From positions 117,325,319 to 117,389,318 of the forward strand of contig CP136066.1 in assembly GCA_032622095.1 (NCBI GenBank): a stretch of DNA of 64,000 nucleotides. The letters run 5' to 3'. This document shows positions 49,190-60,242 of the stretch, piece by piece; the first letter of the stretch is position 1; the number at the start of each line of letters is the position of its first letter. The notes under the pieces were generated by a model. That model did no database searches. It saw only the letters and a program-made list of their open reading frames with translations, and had not been told where the DNA came from. Position numbers and translations under genes: made by a program. The DNA is from Siphonodentalium dalli. Taxonomy: Eukaryota > Mollusca > Scaphopoda > Gadilida > Siphonodentaliidae.

Positions 49190-49528
49190 ATCACCCTGTC
49201 TGTTAAATCCGTGCTAAGTACAATACTAATTTATAGCCTAAAAAAATACTAATTTGACTAAAGCGTCTCAAAAAAAATTTCATAACCCATATAAAATGAT
49301 AGTTATATTTATACCACTATTATTTAATCTGCAGTGCTTATTCGCTGGTTTAAAACTGCAACGAAAATCAGTATTAGACATTTTGTTGAAGAAATAATAA
49401 CTAATCTGAGTTCGCAGACAGAAAAAACTGAATAAGAATTATGTTGGCGCATCCACATCAGTGAAATTAGTACCGATAAGACGTCCTATTATGTCCATAC
49501 ACTGTAGCTTTCTGGCTCAAAAAATTAA

Positions 49529-49835
49529 CCCATTCATTACATATTTATTTCTGAAACGGCTCAGGACCAAAGGCATGTAGTCACTAGTAATTTTTCAGTG
49601 TTTTGTAAGGAAAAGGCATTATATACAAATCGAACACCATTCAGACCACAGGTCCCTGACACAAAATTGTGAGGCATTATGTACAGGGAAATACCTAGTC
49701 TTTTCACAATAGACGACAAATGATGTGTCGTCCGATTGTAATGCTGATATAGCCTTTTACTGAATATATTGACATGTTGACTGCTAACTGCATTAGCAAT
49801 AATTACAAGATAACCCATAGTTGTCAGTCAACGTG
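49529..49835. mobile_element. Possible piggyBac-type MITE, TTAA-flanked
   Basis: TTAA at 49525-49528 and 49836-49839. The right terminus read inward, CACGTTGACTGACAAC, is a familiar piggyBac-like type; the left, CCCATTCATTACATAT, matches only in part. The antisense frame 49561-49818 inside it has no recognised domain. Confidence 0.4.
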
Positions 49836-50523
49836 TTAAGACAAAATGAAAAAATCTCATAGCTCTAATAAAAACAGGTTGCTTAGGCCAAAACAAAAAA
49901 GGGTTTTGGTTCTCAGGCCCCGCCGCATTGAATAAAAAGGGCCGCATTAGGCCTTTTTATTGCAATGCCTGATGTTATGACAAAAAAACTTACGAAAATA
50001 AATTTGAAATTTTTCATAATTATGTCCATAGTAGATACAGGTATGTGTTGAATATTAGTGTGCATTGAGCTCTAACGGGTAATGTGTTAAAAAGTGATTT
50101 GCAGGCTTACAACATGAAGTAGATGACTACAATTAAGAAAATGATTAGCTGATCCTCATGCTCTTCTTACAATTAGTCATTGTGATCTAACTTGCACTAA
50201 TTGTAACTCCATACAATTGAAAGGTACAGGATTAAATTCAGGATCACATATTAGAATGGGGAGGTATCAGTTTTTAGAAAACAATAACATTAGTGAATGT
50301 CAGGGGCATTATATAATGTTAGGTAATCCCAGTCATAGACTGGTAGTACAATGTCATTTTTATGTAAGATTAAATGAGTTTATATGCATAACAGTTCCCT
50401 CTACATTTCTGGTTATTTCTAGACAGAGGAAGGTATCTTTGTCCATGCTTACTATGTGCAGAAAAAATAAAAAATAAAAATAAACCCTCCCTCCCTCATT
50501 GGTTTTATTCCTTCTACTTCCAG

Positions 50524-50584
50524 AGGATATTTGAAGCCTCCATTCAATGATAAGGGCAGACAGACAGCTGGAATGACACCAGAG
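50524..50584 (+). CDS. DUF455 gene, exon F
   Basis: The acceptor is tctacttccag and the donor CCAGAG|GTTTGT. The 61-nt exon encodes (R)GYLKPPFNDKGRQTAGMTPE. The PPFN...R..AGM block is the classic C-terminal motif of DUF455 proteins. It enters in phase 2 and leaves in phase 0. Confidence 0.9.
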
Positions 50585-50793
50585 GTTTGTATCTTAGTTT
50601 TGACAAGGCACTAAGTCTTAACCCTTGGTGATTTATTGTGACATATTTCTTTGGTCCTTTTTCTGACATTAACATCAATCATGTCATTGAGGATTGCGTG
50701 TGTAAAGTGTTCAATGTATTGAAAATTAGATTAATTTCAGTTGATTATCAATTATGGCGATTCAATTTTAAATGAGGCTGAAATTTCTAGCCA

Positions 50794-51592
50794 TTTTTAT
50801 ACCCCCCCTTAACGAAGTTAGGGGGGGGTATACTGGAGTCAGCTGTACCGGTACCGTCCGTCCGTCCGTCCATCCGTCGTCTGTCCGTGGACACAAATTT
50901 GTCCGGAGTTTTTTTCAGTTGTTTTTTGATCAATTTCCGTGAAACTTGGCACAGACATCAACCACCATGGGAACCTGTGCACCTGCGATTATGACGTCTG
51001 TCAGACGTTTTTTGGTGGAGTTATCCCCCCTTTTTCGACTTAGAATTTTTTCGCAACATGTATACTTTTGTCCGAGCTTTTATTGCTACATTTTTCGGTC
51101 AATTTTTAAAAAAAGTGGCACAGATATTTAGTACCATGGGAACTTGTGTTCCTGCGATTATGACGTCTGTCCGACATATTTTGGTGGAGTTATCCCCCTT
51201 TTTCGACTTAGAAACTTTTTTTGCAACATGCATAATTTTGTCCGAGCTTTTATTCCTACATTTTTCGGTCAATGTTTTTTAATCTTGGCACTGATATTTA
51301 GTACCATGGGAACCTGTGCACCTGCGATTATGACGTCTGTCCGACATTTTTTGTGTGGAGTTATTCCCCTTTTTCAACTTAAGAATTTTTTTCGCAACAT
51401 ACATAATTTTGTCCAAGCTTTTATTCCTACATTTTTTGGTCAATAGGTTTAAGATTAGGGTTATGGTTGTACACCTGCAATGGGAACTGTTATTTTATTA
51501 TTTTAACTAAATGTTTACTGACATGTGAAACATCTTAGTATTTTAAAAACAGGGGGGTATCCGTAGTCCCATTGGGACAGTCACACCTCTAG
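50794..51592 (+). mobile_element. Helentron-like element, family TATACCCCCC, copy 2 (complete)
   Basis: Five-prime TTTTTATACCCCCCCTTAACG with GTTAGGGGGGGGTATA forms a stem-loop. A GTCC tract and three body units (CCATGGGAACCTGTGCACCT...TCCCCCTTTTTCGACTTAGA) follow. The 3' arm GGGGGGTAT (51552-51560) precedes the stem-loop GTCCCATTGGGAC (51566-51578) and AGTCACACCTCTAG|TT. The CTAG end links this family to canonical Helitrons. It lies 209 bp after exon F. Confidence 0.75.
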
Positions 51593-52339
51593 TTCCCATC
51601 ATTATGCACTTTAATTATGAGATTCAATATGTTGAATTTAATATAATGATTAACTGCAACCTGCTATGTTTTTTTTTGCCCATAGTCTACGAAACATTTT
51701 AGTCTAATTAATGAAAGTTTAATTGTAATCTATATCAAGTATATATAGATTGTATGGAGCACTAAAATATAAGGTTTGAGTCTCTAATTGACATTCATGG
51801 TGGTTTAAATTAATCATTATGTCATCTATATCACATATATTATAGATGCCATATTGCCTTTTATTGGAACTGACTCAAGACCGACTTTGAAGACCTTTGC
51901 TATGCCCCGACATTTGTCTGATTCAATTAGTGATTCAATTAAATAATTTCATTGGGAACCTGATTCAATATTAGATTTCAAAACTGCGAAAAAGTGCAAT
52001 TTGCTGGGCCCTATATATAATTGTATGTTGCTTTTGTCTCAAGATTGGCCAAAAATATAAAGTTGAAGTGAGCAAAGAAGAATAAGGCTAATTACACTTG
52101 CAATCAGTGTTTCAATATTATCATAAATGTTTTTATACAGTATCGAACCACTTTTTATAAAGTCGCTGTAATCTTTATTGTTAAAGGAGACATTGGTATA
52201 GTTAACTTATCAATATACTACTGGTACTACTTTAATAATAGCATGTGTGCAATAAAAATATTAACCCATGGATGTTTGTTTACTAAACTGTTTTCTGATC
52301 GATAGTAAATGGGTAGTAACAAATCATGTGTTGCAGTAA

Positions 52340-52600
52340 AGAGTCATCATATTCGCGACCGTTTATCTTTGTATAATCATGCCAATATGTCCTGTCTGTA
52401 AGACAAACTCGGTTGAGACCGAATCACACTTTGTTATGAATTATCCGGCATACTAAAACATTCGCATTTAGTTATTTCGCAGCAAAAGGCGAGTATATAA
52501 CTGATTTCCATAGAATGACAGAAGAAAATAAATTTAATTTTATAATGGAAAATGGGCACATTGATACACCATAAATATCATATGTGACATGATCTGGTCC
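52340..52600 (+). pseudogene. LINE C-terminal zinc-knuckle remnant
   Basis: From about 52379 one frame reads MPICPVCKTNSVETESHFVMNYPAY, the CxxC...H zinc-knuckle end typical of LINE ORF2 proteins, with the last Cys replaced by Tyr. In another frame AKGEYITDFHRMTEENKFNFIMENG follows, resembling the closing helix of the same proteins. Frameshifts and the missing RT mark it as a dead 5'-truncated copy. Confidence 0.5.
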
Positions 52601-52692
52601 TTCTTTGAAAAACGGCAGAGTTTATCAAGTGCATAATTATAAGAACAACTTATGAGTGAGTATACATAATATAAATTTTGACTGTCGGGTTT

Positions 52693-53526
52693 TTAGCTCA
52701 ACTTTACTTTGTAAAGTTTGAGCTATTGCCATGGCTTTGTCGTCCGTCGTCCGTGTGTACGTGATTCGTCAACAATACAGGCTACAGGTCGTACCTTTGG
52801 TCGGATCATTATGAAATTTGTCATAGCTGTTGACATCAACATTTAGACCGGAATGATTCATTTTGGGGTCATTCGGGAAAAAAACATGGCCACCAGCGGC
52901 CATCTTGGATTTCAAAATTCAATCCATTAGCACGGGCTACAGGCCGTACTGTTCGTCTGATCGTCATGAAATTTGTCATGGATGTTAATATTGACATGTA
53001 GATGGGAACGAGTAATTTTGGGGTCATTCGGCCAAAAAACATGGCCGCCGGCAGCCATCTTAGATTTTACTCTTTGCATTACTAAATCCTTTGACACGGG
53101 CTACAGGTCGTACCTTTGGTCGGATCATCATAAAATTTGTCATGGATGTTAACAATGACATGTAGATTGGAAAGAGTCATTTTTGGGTCATTCGTGCAAA
53201 AAACATGGCCACCAGCAGCCATCTTGGATTTTACTCTTTGTATGACTAAATCCTTTAGCACGGGCTACAGGTCGTACCTTTAGTTTGATCGTCATAAAAT
53301 TTGTCATGGATGTTAATAATGACATGTAGATGGGAACGAGTAATTTTGGGGTCATTCGGCCAAAAAAATGGCCACCAGCAGCCATCTTGGATTTTACTCT
53401 GTGTATGACTAAATCCTTTACTGCTCAATTTTTAAATTCCTTTTTAATCTCTCTATTCATTGCTCATCACAGAAAAATTACCTTCTTTACAAAGTTGAGC
53501 TACAGTGTCATTGACACTTTCATTGT
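52693..53526 (+). mobile_element. Helentron-like element, family AGCTCAAC, copy 3 (short)
   Basis: The 5' stem-loop TAGCTCAACTTTAC/GTAAAGTTTGAGCTA starts near 52694. A brief GTCC tract precedes about four monomers. The 3' AAGTTGAGCTA and stem-loop AGTGTCATTGACACT (53504-53518) are followed by TTCATTGTT. At 834 bp it is the most compact copy and the best reference for the family. Confidence 0.78.
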
Positions 53527-54023
53527 TTAATTCATGCTATTATTGTACATGTATGTTTTATATTATATGTTATATGTTTGCAACTGCCCATTGAGGTGTT
53601 ATTGCAATAAAATCTTGTATCTTGCTCCAAACTGTTTTATGAAGTAAATGTATTCCCTATGATATATTTGCTTAATATAAATTTGATATTGTCTACTGCA
53701 ACAAGTTAGTTTAGGTTGCTTTCAGATGAATGTAAACATTTGTAATTAGGTATAAGTAAAGTAACTATAAATTTCATCAAAATGGACAGACTAGCATTTC
53801 AACACCTTTAGTAAACAGAGTGTAATAATTAAGCAACAAACTATATAACTTCAGTGTAATTTTATCCATTTGTTTTCTTCCAGGTAAATAACAAAAATAT
53901 GGAGGTCAAACATTGACATTTTCATGAAGGTCACTTCTGGTGAAAATAAAACAACACCATAAGAATTAATATAACTATCCCTCAGATGCCTTTTTTGGTA
54001 ATAATGATGTGATATATATTGAT

Positions 54024-56135
54024 TTTTATGTTTACCCATACCATAGTATGGTAAACATAGTGTCGTTGTCCGGCCGGATTGACCACTCGTCGTTAGTCCG
54101 TCCGTCTGTCTGTCTGTAGACACTTTACGCATGGTGCGATAACTTGAACATTTTCTATCTGATCGGAACCAAAGTTTGTATATGAATTTCTCAGCATAAA
54201 TGACAGATCGTGTTCGAATATGGGATTGATTCGACTATATTTAACTGAGTTATGGCCCTTTTTCGAAAAAATATATTCAGTAAAAAAAAAAAAAACATAT
54301 TTTAAGTTAACAAAATTAACTAACTAACACCATTGTAACTCTGCCAAGGGTACCCTGAGTCACCACACCAAATTTGGTTTAAATCGGTCCATAATCTTGT
54401 GTTATGTACTGGTAAATTTGTTTGGAGCGACTTTAAACCCAATTCACCAATTCTATCCCATGCCTTTGGACTACTTAGCTATTGATAAGGCGATTTTATT
54501 TTCTGATGTCTCTTATGCTCGACAGATGGCCTGAGGTCATTATAAATGTTATTGGTTTAACAGAGATGCCAGCATCAATATAAACAATGTCTGATTTGTT
54601 GACAGCTCTGCTATATAAATATGCCATCAACGTCGTTTTTCGGTTGATCTATGAGCGTATAGACCGATCAGTAGACGAATAACATACTGTATAATTCTGC
54701 GAAGCGGATTATACTAAGTATGTTATTCGTCTACTGATCGGTCTATACACTCATAGATCAACCGAAAAACGACGTTGATGGCTTATAATTACAACTATAA
54801 CACTTTATTTTCAACTATCTACTATTAATCCATCTCAGAAAATTAATTGCCAAAACGTGATTTTCCGTTGGACGATCTCGGAATTTGGTTGATAGGCCGA
54901 AAATAAATTGGCCAAAATTGTCAACGAGCAACTTCGCCAAGCAAACTTTCAGAAAATAAATATTTACACTTCAATTTCAATTTTCAGCAATGAACTATCC
55001 ATGATAAAAAGAATTACTTGTTTGGCTACGATTTACGTTTAAAATGACTCAATAACAACCCAATAATTATCAACACACACAGATTCGAATCCGCGATCTC
55101 CGGTAAAATTATTAACTCCAGACCAGTCCAGACTCCAGCCCGATGGCCGATGTAATTTGTAAACAAATGCCCTGATCATATCTAATGTACTCGTGACAAA
55201 TGTCATGTCATTAGCATTGTTATGAAGCTGAAAAATGTTAATAGGGTTGTAATCGGGTAATACATTTGATTTATTTCCAATAAAATTTGCCATGTTGATC
55301 AGCCCGATTCATGATAATTTCTGTTCACAGTAACTATACATGTTGTCATAGACGCTCTTTCGAAAATTGGACAAATGAAAAACGCGGCACGAATTTTGAG
55401 TGTTCAGTCGAGCGTTACAAAAACCTGAATATGGCTGAAATGAACAGACATAAGTATAGTATAGTGTCCATAAGAAGCAGAAACATGCAATATAGACATC
55501 AACTACTTGTTCAAATGTTTCTAGCATTGAGTTTTTGAGTTGTTTTTTTCACTGAAATTCTAATGGAATTCTCATTCCGCGCTTTCGCGTCATCCGGGGA
55601 CGTCATGTGGGGCGACGGTTATAGACTCGCCCATTTTTCTTAAAGTGTCACTATGCGATGTGACTCGTCTACTGCAACGTCTATGCACTGATAGATCAGG
55701 TCACGCGGTAGCCTCTCGACCAATCAAATGCCCGCATTTCGACCAAAACTAAAGTAGTTGTAATTATATGATATTAATGGGTCAGCAGTGAGGTGTCTTT
55801 ATCTTGATGGGTGTTGGTAGAATTTGATACACTATCCTTGTAAACTTAAATTTGACTCTCTTAACCCAAATATTCCATGTCCAGGTCACCTTTTTCACAT
55901 TTAACCCAAGGCTGTGGTGGTGCAACATTACAGATCCTGTACCAGTGCATTCTCTTATATACATGCGAGTGAATCATAAATTCCAATAATTTGTGTTATG
56001 TACATTTGTCTATAATAGTACATAACAGTATACTCTATAATACAACATCAAAACTCTCATTTATGATTCCGATCATAGTAATTTACTATCGCCAAGGGAT
56101 GGGTTAACATCTGCCGATCGTGATTGGCCTCTTGT
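54024..56135 (+). mobile_element. Helentron-like element, family GTTTACCC, copy 1 (with 1.1-kb insertion)
   Basis: The 5' stem-loop TGTTTACCCATACC/AGTATGGTAAACA starts near 54029; GTCC tracts follow. The 3' arm ATGGGTTAACAT (56099-56110) precedes the stem-loop GCCGATCGTGATTGGC (56113-56128) and CTCTTGTT. Sequence 54620-55767 is absent from copy 2 and is an insertion. The body carries TTATGGCCCTTTTTCG. Confidence 0.72.
54623..54782. repeat. Near-perfect 160-bp palindrome (66-bp arms)
   Basis: Arms 54623-54688 and 54717-54782 (GCCATCAACGTCGTTTTTCG and its complement) surround a loop that itself pairs (GTATAAT...ATTATAC). One or two mismatches only. A third diverged copy of the right arm lies at about 55666-55699. 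It forms the left end of the 1.1-kb insertion in the host element. Confidence 0.9.
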
Positions 56136-58385
56136 TTATGTTTACCCATATCATAGTATGGTAAACATAGTGTCGACGTCCGGATTGACCACTCATCGTT
56201 CGTCCGTCCATGCATCCATCTGTCCGTCTGTCTGTCCATAGACATTTTACGCATGGTGTGATAACTCAAACATTTTCTATCTGATCAGAACCAAATTTTG
56301 TACATGAATTTCTCAGCCCAAAAGACAGATCAAGTTCGAATATGGGTTTGATCCAACTATTTTTAACTGAGTTGTGGCCCTTTTTCGAAAAATATTCACT
56401 GTTAAAAAAAAAATATACCAAAAAAAATATATATATAAATAAATTAAAAAAAAATATAATAAAATATTTTTGTTTTTTTAAATAATTAAAAAAAAATATA
56501 TTTTAATTTAATTTAAATTGAACTCCTTGCTCAATTGAATTTTTTTTTTTTTTTTTTTTTTAAGTTAACAAAATTAGAAAAACTAACTCCACTATAACTC
56601 TGCCAAAGGTACCCCGAGTCACCACATCAAATTTGGTTTAAATCAGTAAAAAATCTTGTTTATGTGCTGGTAAATTTGTTTGGAGTGATATTAAACCCAC
56701 TTCACCAATTCCATCCCATGCCTTTGGACTACTTAGCTATTAATATGGCTATATTATTATTATTATTATTATAAAATACATTTCAAACGCATTCCACAAT
56801 CAATTAGTTCCAATGCGCGTACAAAATAGAAACATCCTACACACAAAAAAAATATCATTTTGTCCTTGCAGCCTGCTAGGTGCTAAGACGTAACGATATT
56901 GTAGTATGTATAAAATAGAGAAATCCTACACAAAAACATAATTAATACAACAATAAAGGTCTATGATTGTCACCATGCCACATAAAGCTAGCTGTATCTC
57001 AAAACATCATTTGAAGAGATGAGTCTTCTACGACCTTATTGAGGACTTATTATGTGTTCAGTGTCATCAGCCTGCATGATGTGCTACAAGTTTTCGATTG
57101 TTTCACAAATTCAACTATAATGTAATCAAATTGTTACCGTTGATATCTCTAATTGTGTCAGTTTGGGTCCTATCTGACTGGAAATTATTACATCTCTGTT
57201 CTGAAATTCTTCAGGAACTTTGCTGACATCAGGAGGATGTTGTACTTGTATATTTCCGCGAGTCTTTAGTATAGCAAAATCTGAAGTTTTGTCTATTTAG
57301 TCTGAACAAATTTCCTCACCTTTCGTCTACTGGCACGGCACACGCGTTTTATTGGTTTTCGTACACAAATGTTTAGATAATTTTATAGATGGCAAGATTC
57401 AAGCTTGTAAGGTAACTGTGGTCTTCTAAAGATTTATTCCCCATTTTAATGAAACTGTTTGATTCTGAGCATAGTATCTCAATGCCGTTTCAGTATCGTA
57501 GCAAACTGCGTCATTGACTTCATTGTCCGTCTTGACTAACAATAATGATAGAATTGTCCATAGAACATACCATATACACGAAAAACGCTTGTTTCTCTTC
57601 AAAGCGGTCATTTTTCATCTGCATTGCAGCATGTGCATCATCTCCATCTCCATTCTGGTTTGTCTGTGCTTGATAAAAACATCTAAAACGGTCGAAAGAT
57701 ACGGAGCTGCCCTTGCAGCCTGCTAGGCGCTAAGATTGAAGATTGGGTCATTTTCTGATGTCTCTTATGCCAATGTTCAGATAAAGAAAGCTAAAGTATC
57801 TAATTTGAAAAAAATGTTTCAACTATAATATACATGACATGCTATTAACAGTAGACTAGAAAATCTTTACTGCTTTGCGCACCTGAGTATATCACTCTAC
57901 AGATGGTCATTATAAATGTTATAGGTTTAATAGAGATGCCAAGGTTTAGCATAAACAATGCCAGTGATTAGTTGACAGCTCTGCTATATAATTAATTTTA
58001 ATGGGTCAGCAGTGGTGGGCTAACTTGATGGCTGTGTTGTTGTTGGTAGAATTTGATACATCATCATTGTTAACTTAAATTGGACTCTATTAACCCAAGT
58101 ATTTCATGTCTGGGTCACCTTTTCACATTTAATCCAAGGCTGTGTTGGGAAGCATTACAGATTCTCTGCCAGTGCATTCTCTTATATATGAGAGTGACCT
58201 ATAAATTCCATTAATTTGTGTTATGTACATTTGTCTATATTAGTACATAACAGTATCAACATCAAAACTCTAATTTATGATTCCAATCATAGTAATTACT
58301 ATTGCCAAGGGATGGGTCTCTAATTTATGATTCCAATCATAGTAATTACTATTGCCAAGGGACGGCCTCTCATTTAATCATTATA
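56136..58385 (+). mobile_element. Helentron-like element, family GTTTACCC, copy 2 (tandem, with its own insertion)
   Basis: It begins TTTATGTTTACCCATATCAT where copy 1 ends and aligns along its length (GGACTACTTAGCTATT, TTTTCTGATGTCTCTTATGC, GACAGCTCTGCTATATAA, AATGGGTCAGCAGTG). About 1 kb at 56750-57745 is absent from copy 1. A local 51-bp duplication (about 58267-58366) replaces the 3' arm, and the terminal stem-loop is missing. Confidence 0.7.
56400..56565. repeat. AT-rich low-complexity block ending in a 25-T tract
   Basis: AAAAAATATA-type sequence followed by a long T tract near 56540-56564. It lies inside Helentron-like copy 2 of family GTTTACCC; a shorter A tract is at the matching place in copy 1. 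Confidence 0.9.
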
Positions 58386-58652
58386 AAATAATGGAAAGTT
58401 TTCTGTCCATTTATCTGTTTTACACCTTAAATATAGGTTTTGTTTGATACTGCCAATAATTTGATACTGCCAAGTTGACTAATTTTAAAAATTATCTTCT
58501 GATTAATATCGAAATATAAATCAGCCAATCAGTCATTTGTAATTACATGTACTTTCAATATAAGAGTGGCAATATATGATGTTAACCTGGATACAGCATA
58601 TTAAATGATTGTCCCTTCTCTGCCCTCGGACTTTCTAGCTGATTATTTTATA

Positions 58653-60169
58653 CCGGTGTAACAGTTTATCTCCCCCCCCCTGGGTATCTTCCCCCCCCGC
58701 CCTGGGTATCTTCCCCCCCACTCATATATTTTTTTCCCCTCACTTATTATATATTATTATGGTAAGAAATGCCGAAGTTTTCCATAAAGCAAAATAAACA
58801 CAACCCAATAGCATAAATATGTCAAAATATTACCTTACGATTTTATCGTTTATTTTGCTTTATATTGTCATGAAATGGCGAGAAATTAACTTTATATGAG
58901 AACAATTTAATAGAGTAAGAATTTGGGGTGGGAGGGAGAGAGGGGAAATATCCAGGCCTGAGTATTTCCCCCCCCCCCCCCCACCCAGCGGCTACATATG
59001 ACAAAAATTAAACATGATTTTATTGCTTAATTTGCTTTATATAGTTATGAAATGGCGAGAAATTAACTTTATATGAGCAAAATTTGATAGAGTAAGAATA
59101 TGGGGTGGGGGGGGGGGGGGGGAGATACCCAGGCCTGAGTATCTTCCCCCCCCACCCAGCGCCTACATATGACAAAAATTAAACGTATGATTTTATTGCT
59201 TAATTTGCTTTATATAGTCATGAAATGGCGAGAAATTAACTTTATATGAGCAAAATTTGATTAGAGTAAGAATTTGGGGTGGGGGGGGAGATACCCAGGC
59301 CTGAGTATCTTCCCCCCCCACCCAGCGCCTACATATGACAAAAATTAAACGTATGATTTTATTGCTTAATTTGCTTTATATAGTCATGAAATGGCGAGAA
59401 ATTAACTTTATATGAGCAAAATTTGATTAGAGTAAGAATTTGGGGTGGGGGGGAGATACCCAGGCCTGAGTATTTCCCCCCCCCCCCCCCCCCCCCCCAC
59501 CCAGCACCTACATAAGACAAAAATTAAACGTATGATTTTATTGCTTAATTTGCTTTATATAGTTATGACTATATAAAGCAAATTAAGCAATAAAAGCATA
59601 CGTTTAATTTTTGTCATATGTAGGTGCTGGGTGGGGGGGGGGAAGATACTCAGGCCTGGGTATCTTCCCCCCACCCCAAATTCTTACTCTATCAAATTTT
59701 GCTCATATAAAGTTAATTTCTCGCCATTTCATGACTATATAAAGCAAATTAAGCAATAAAATCATACGTTTAATTTTTGTCATATGTAGGTGTTGGGTGT
59801 GGGGGGGGGGGGGGAAGATACTCAGGCCTGGGTATCTTCCCCCCCACCCCAAATTCTTACTCTATAAAATTTTGCTCATATAAAGTTAATTTCTCGCCAT
59901 TTCATGACTATATAAAGCAAATTAAACGATAGAATCATAAGGTAATATTTTGACATATTTATGCTATTACTGGGTTAAGTTAAACTTAAAAAAAAAAACA
60001 ACATTTAATAGTTTTCTCGGCATTTCTTACCATAATAATATAAAATAAGTGAGGGAAAAAAAATGTACGAGTGGGGGGGAAGATACCCAGGGTGGGGGGG
60101 AAGATACCCCGGGGTATGTTCCCCCCCGGGGGGAAGATACCCAGGGGGGGAGATATCGTGTTACACCGG
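58653..60169. mobile_element. 1.5-kb palindromic (fold-back) element with TA target duplication
   Basis: Termini CCGGTGTAACA (58653) and GTTACACCGG (ending 60169) are flanked by TA on both sides (58651-58652, 60170-60171). The whole element is one inverted repeat centred near 59565 (TTATATAGTTATGACTATATAA). Arms contain ~170-bp tandem units with CATGAAATGGCGAGAAATTA and long C or G tracts around AGATACCCAGGC. C tracts fill the left arm and G tracts the right. No coding region. It ends 37 nt before the last exon of the DUF455 gene. Confidence 0.88.
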
Positions 60170-60206
60170 TACCTTTTACTTTAAATGCTCGGTATTTCTA
60201 TTTCAG

Positions 60207-60242
60207 TGGTATCTTCCTCTTGTGAAACCACCAAACTCTTGA
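60207..60242 (+). CDS. DUF455 gene, terminal exon G
   Basis: The acceptor is ttctatttcag. The 36 nt encode WYLPLVKPPNS followed by TGA at 60240-60242. F/WY.PL is the usual end of the family, directly after the AGM.PE block of exon F. The exon begins 37 nt after a 1.5-kb palindromic element. Downstream in the same frame there is one more TGA (60249-60251), then about 38 open codons to TAA. This could be 3' UTR chance or a lost longer C-terminus. Confidence 0.85.
   Translation, partial: WYLPLVKPPNS

Larger units (their letters stand above)
11423..60242 (+). other. DUF455-family (ferritin-like) gene locus, 7 coding exons, 5' end unresolved
   Basis: Seven exons (11423-11590, 25479-25548, 28566-28644, 35772-35931, 48594-48637, 50524-50584, 60207-60242) join without a phase conflict into 205 codons plus TGA. 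The product follows the DUF455 family from its first core helix to its C-terminus: HALANIE, EEAKHF, LPVHGGLW, EARGLDV, DEITHVAAGLKWF, PPFN and WYLPL. The ligand pattern is Glu14, Glu54-x-x-His57, Glu104 and Glu137-x-x-His140, as expected for a ferritin-like di-iron four-helix bundle. The biochemical substrate of the family is not established to my knowledge, so no reaction is assigned. Full-length relatives usually have a further proline-rich N-terminal stretch, which I could not find here. Introns measure 13,888, 3,017, 7,127, 12,662, 1,886 and 9,622 nt, and all are packed with repeats. Exon reading frames contain no stops, so the gene looks functional. Confidence 0.88.

Noticed and set aside
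49561-49818. 85-codon antisense frame inside the TTAA-flanked segment, considered as a piggyBac transposase piece
   Set aside because: No recognisable DDD-box or zinc-finger residues in any frame.
55075-55145. B-box-like GGATTCGAATCTG on the minus strand
   Set aside because: No cloverleaf or A box; probably part of the 54.6-55.8-kb insertion.
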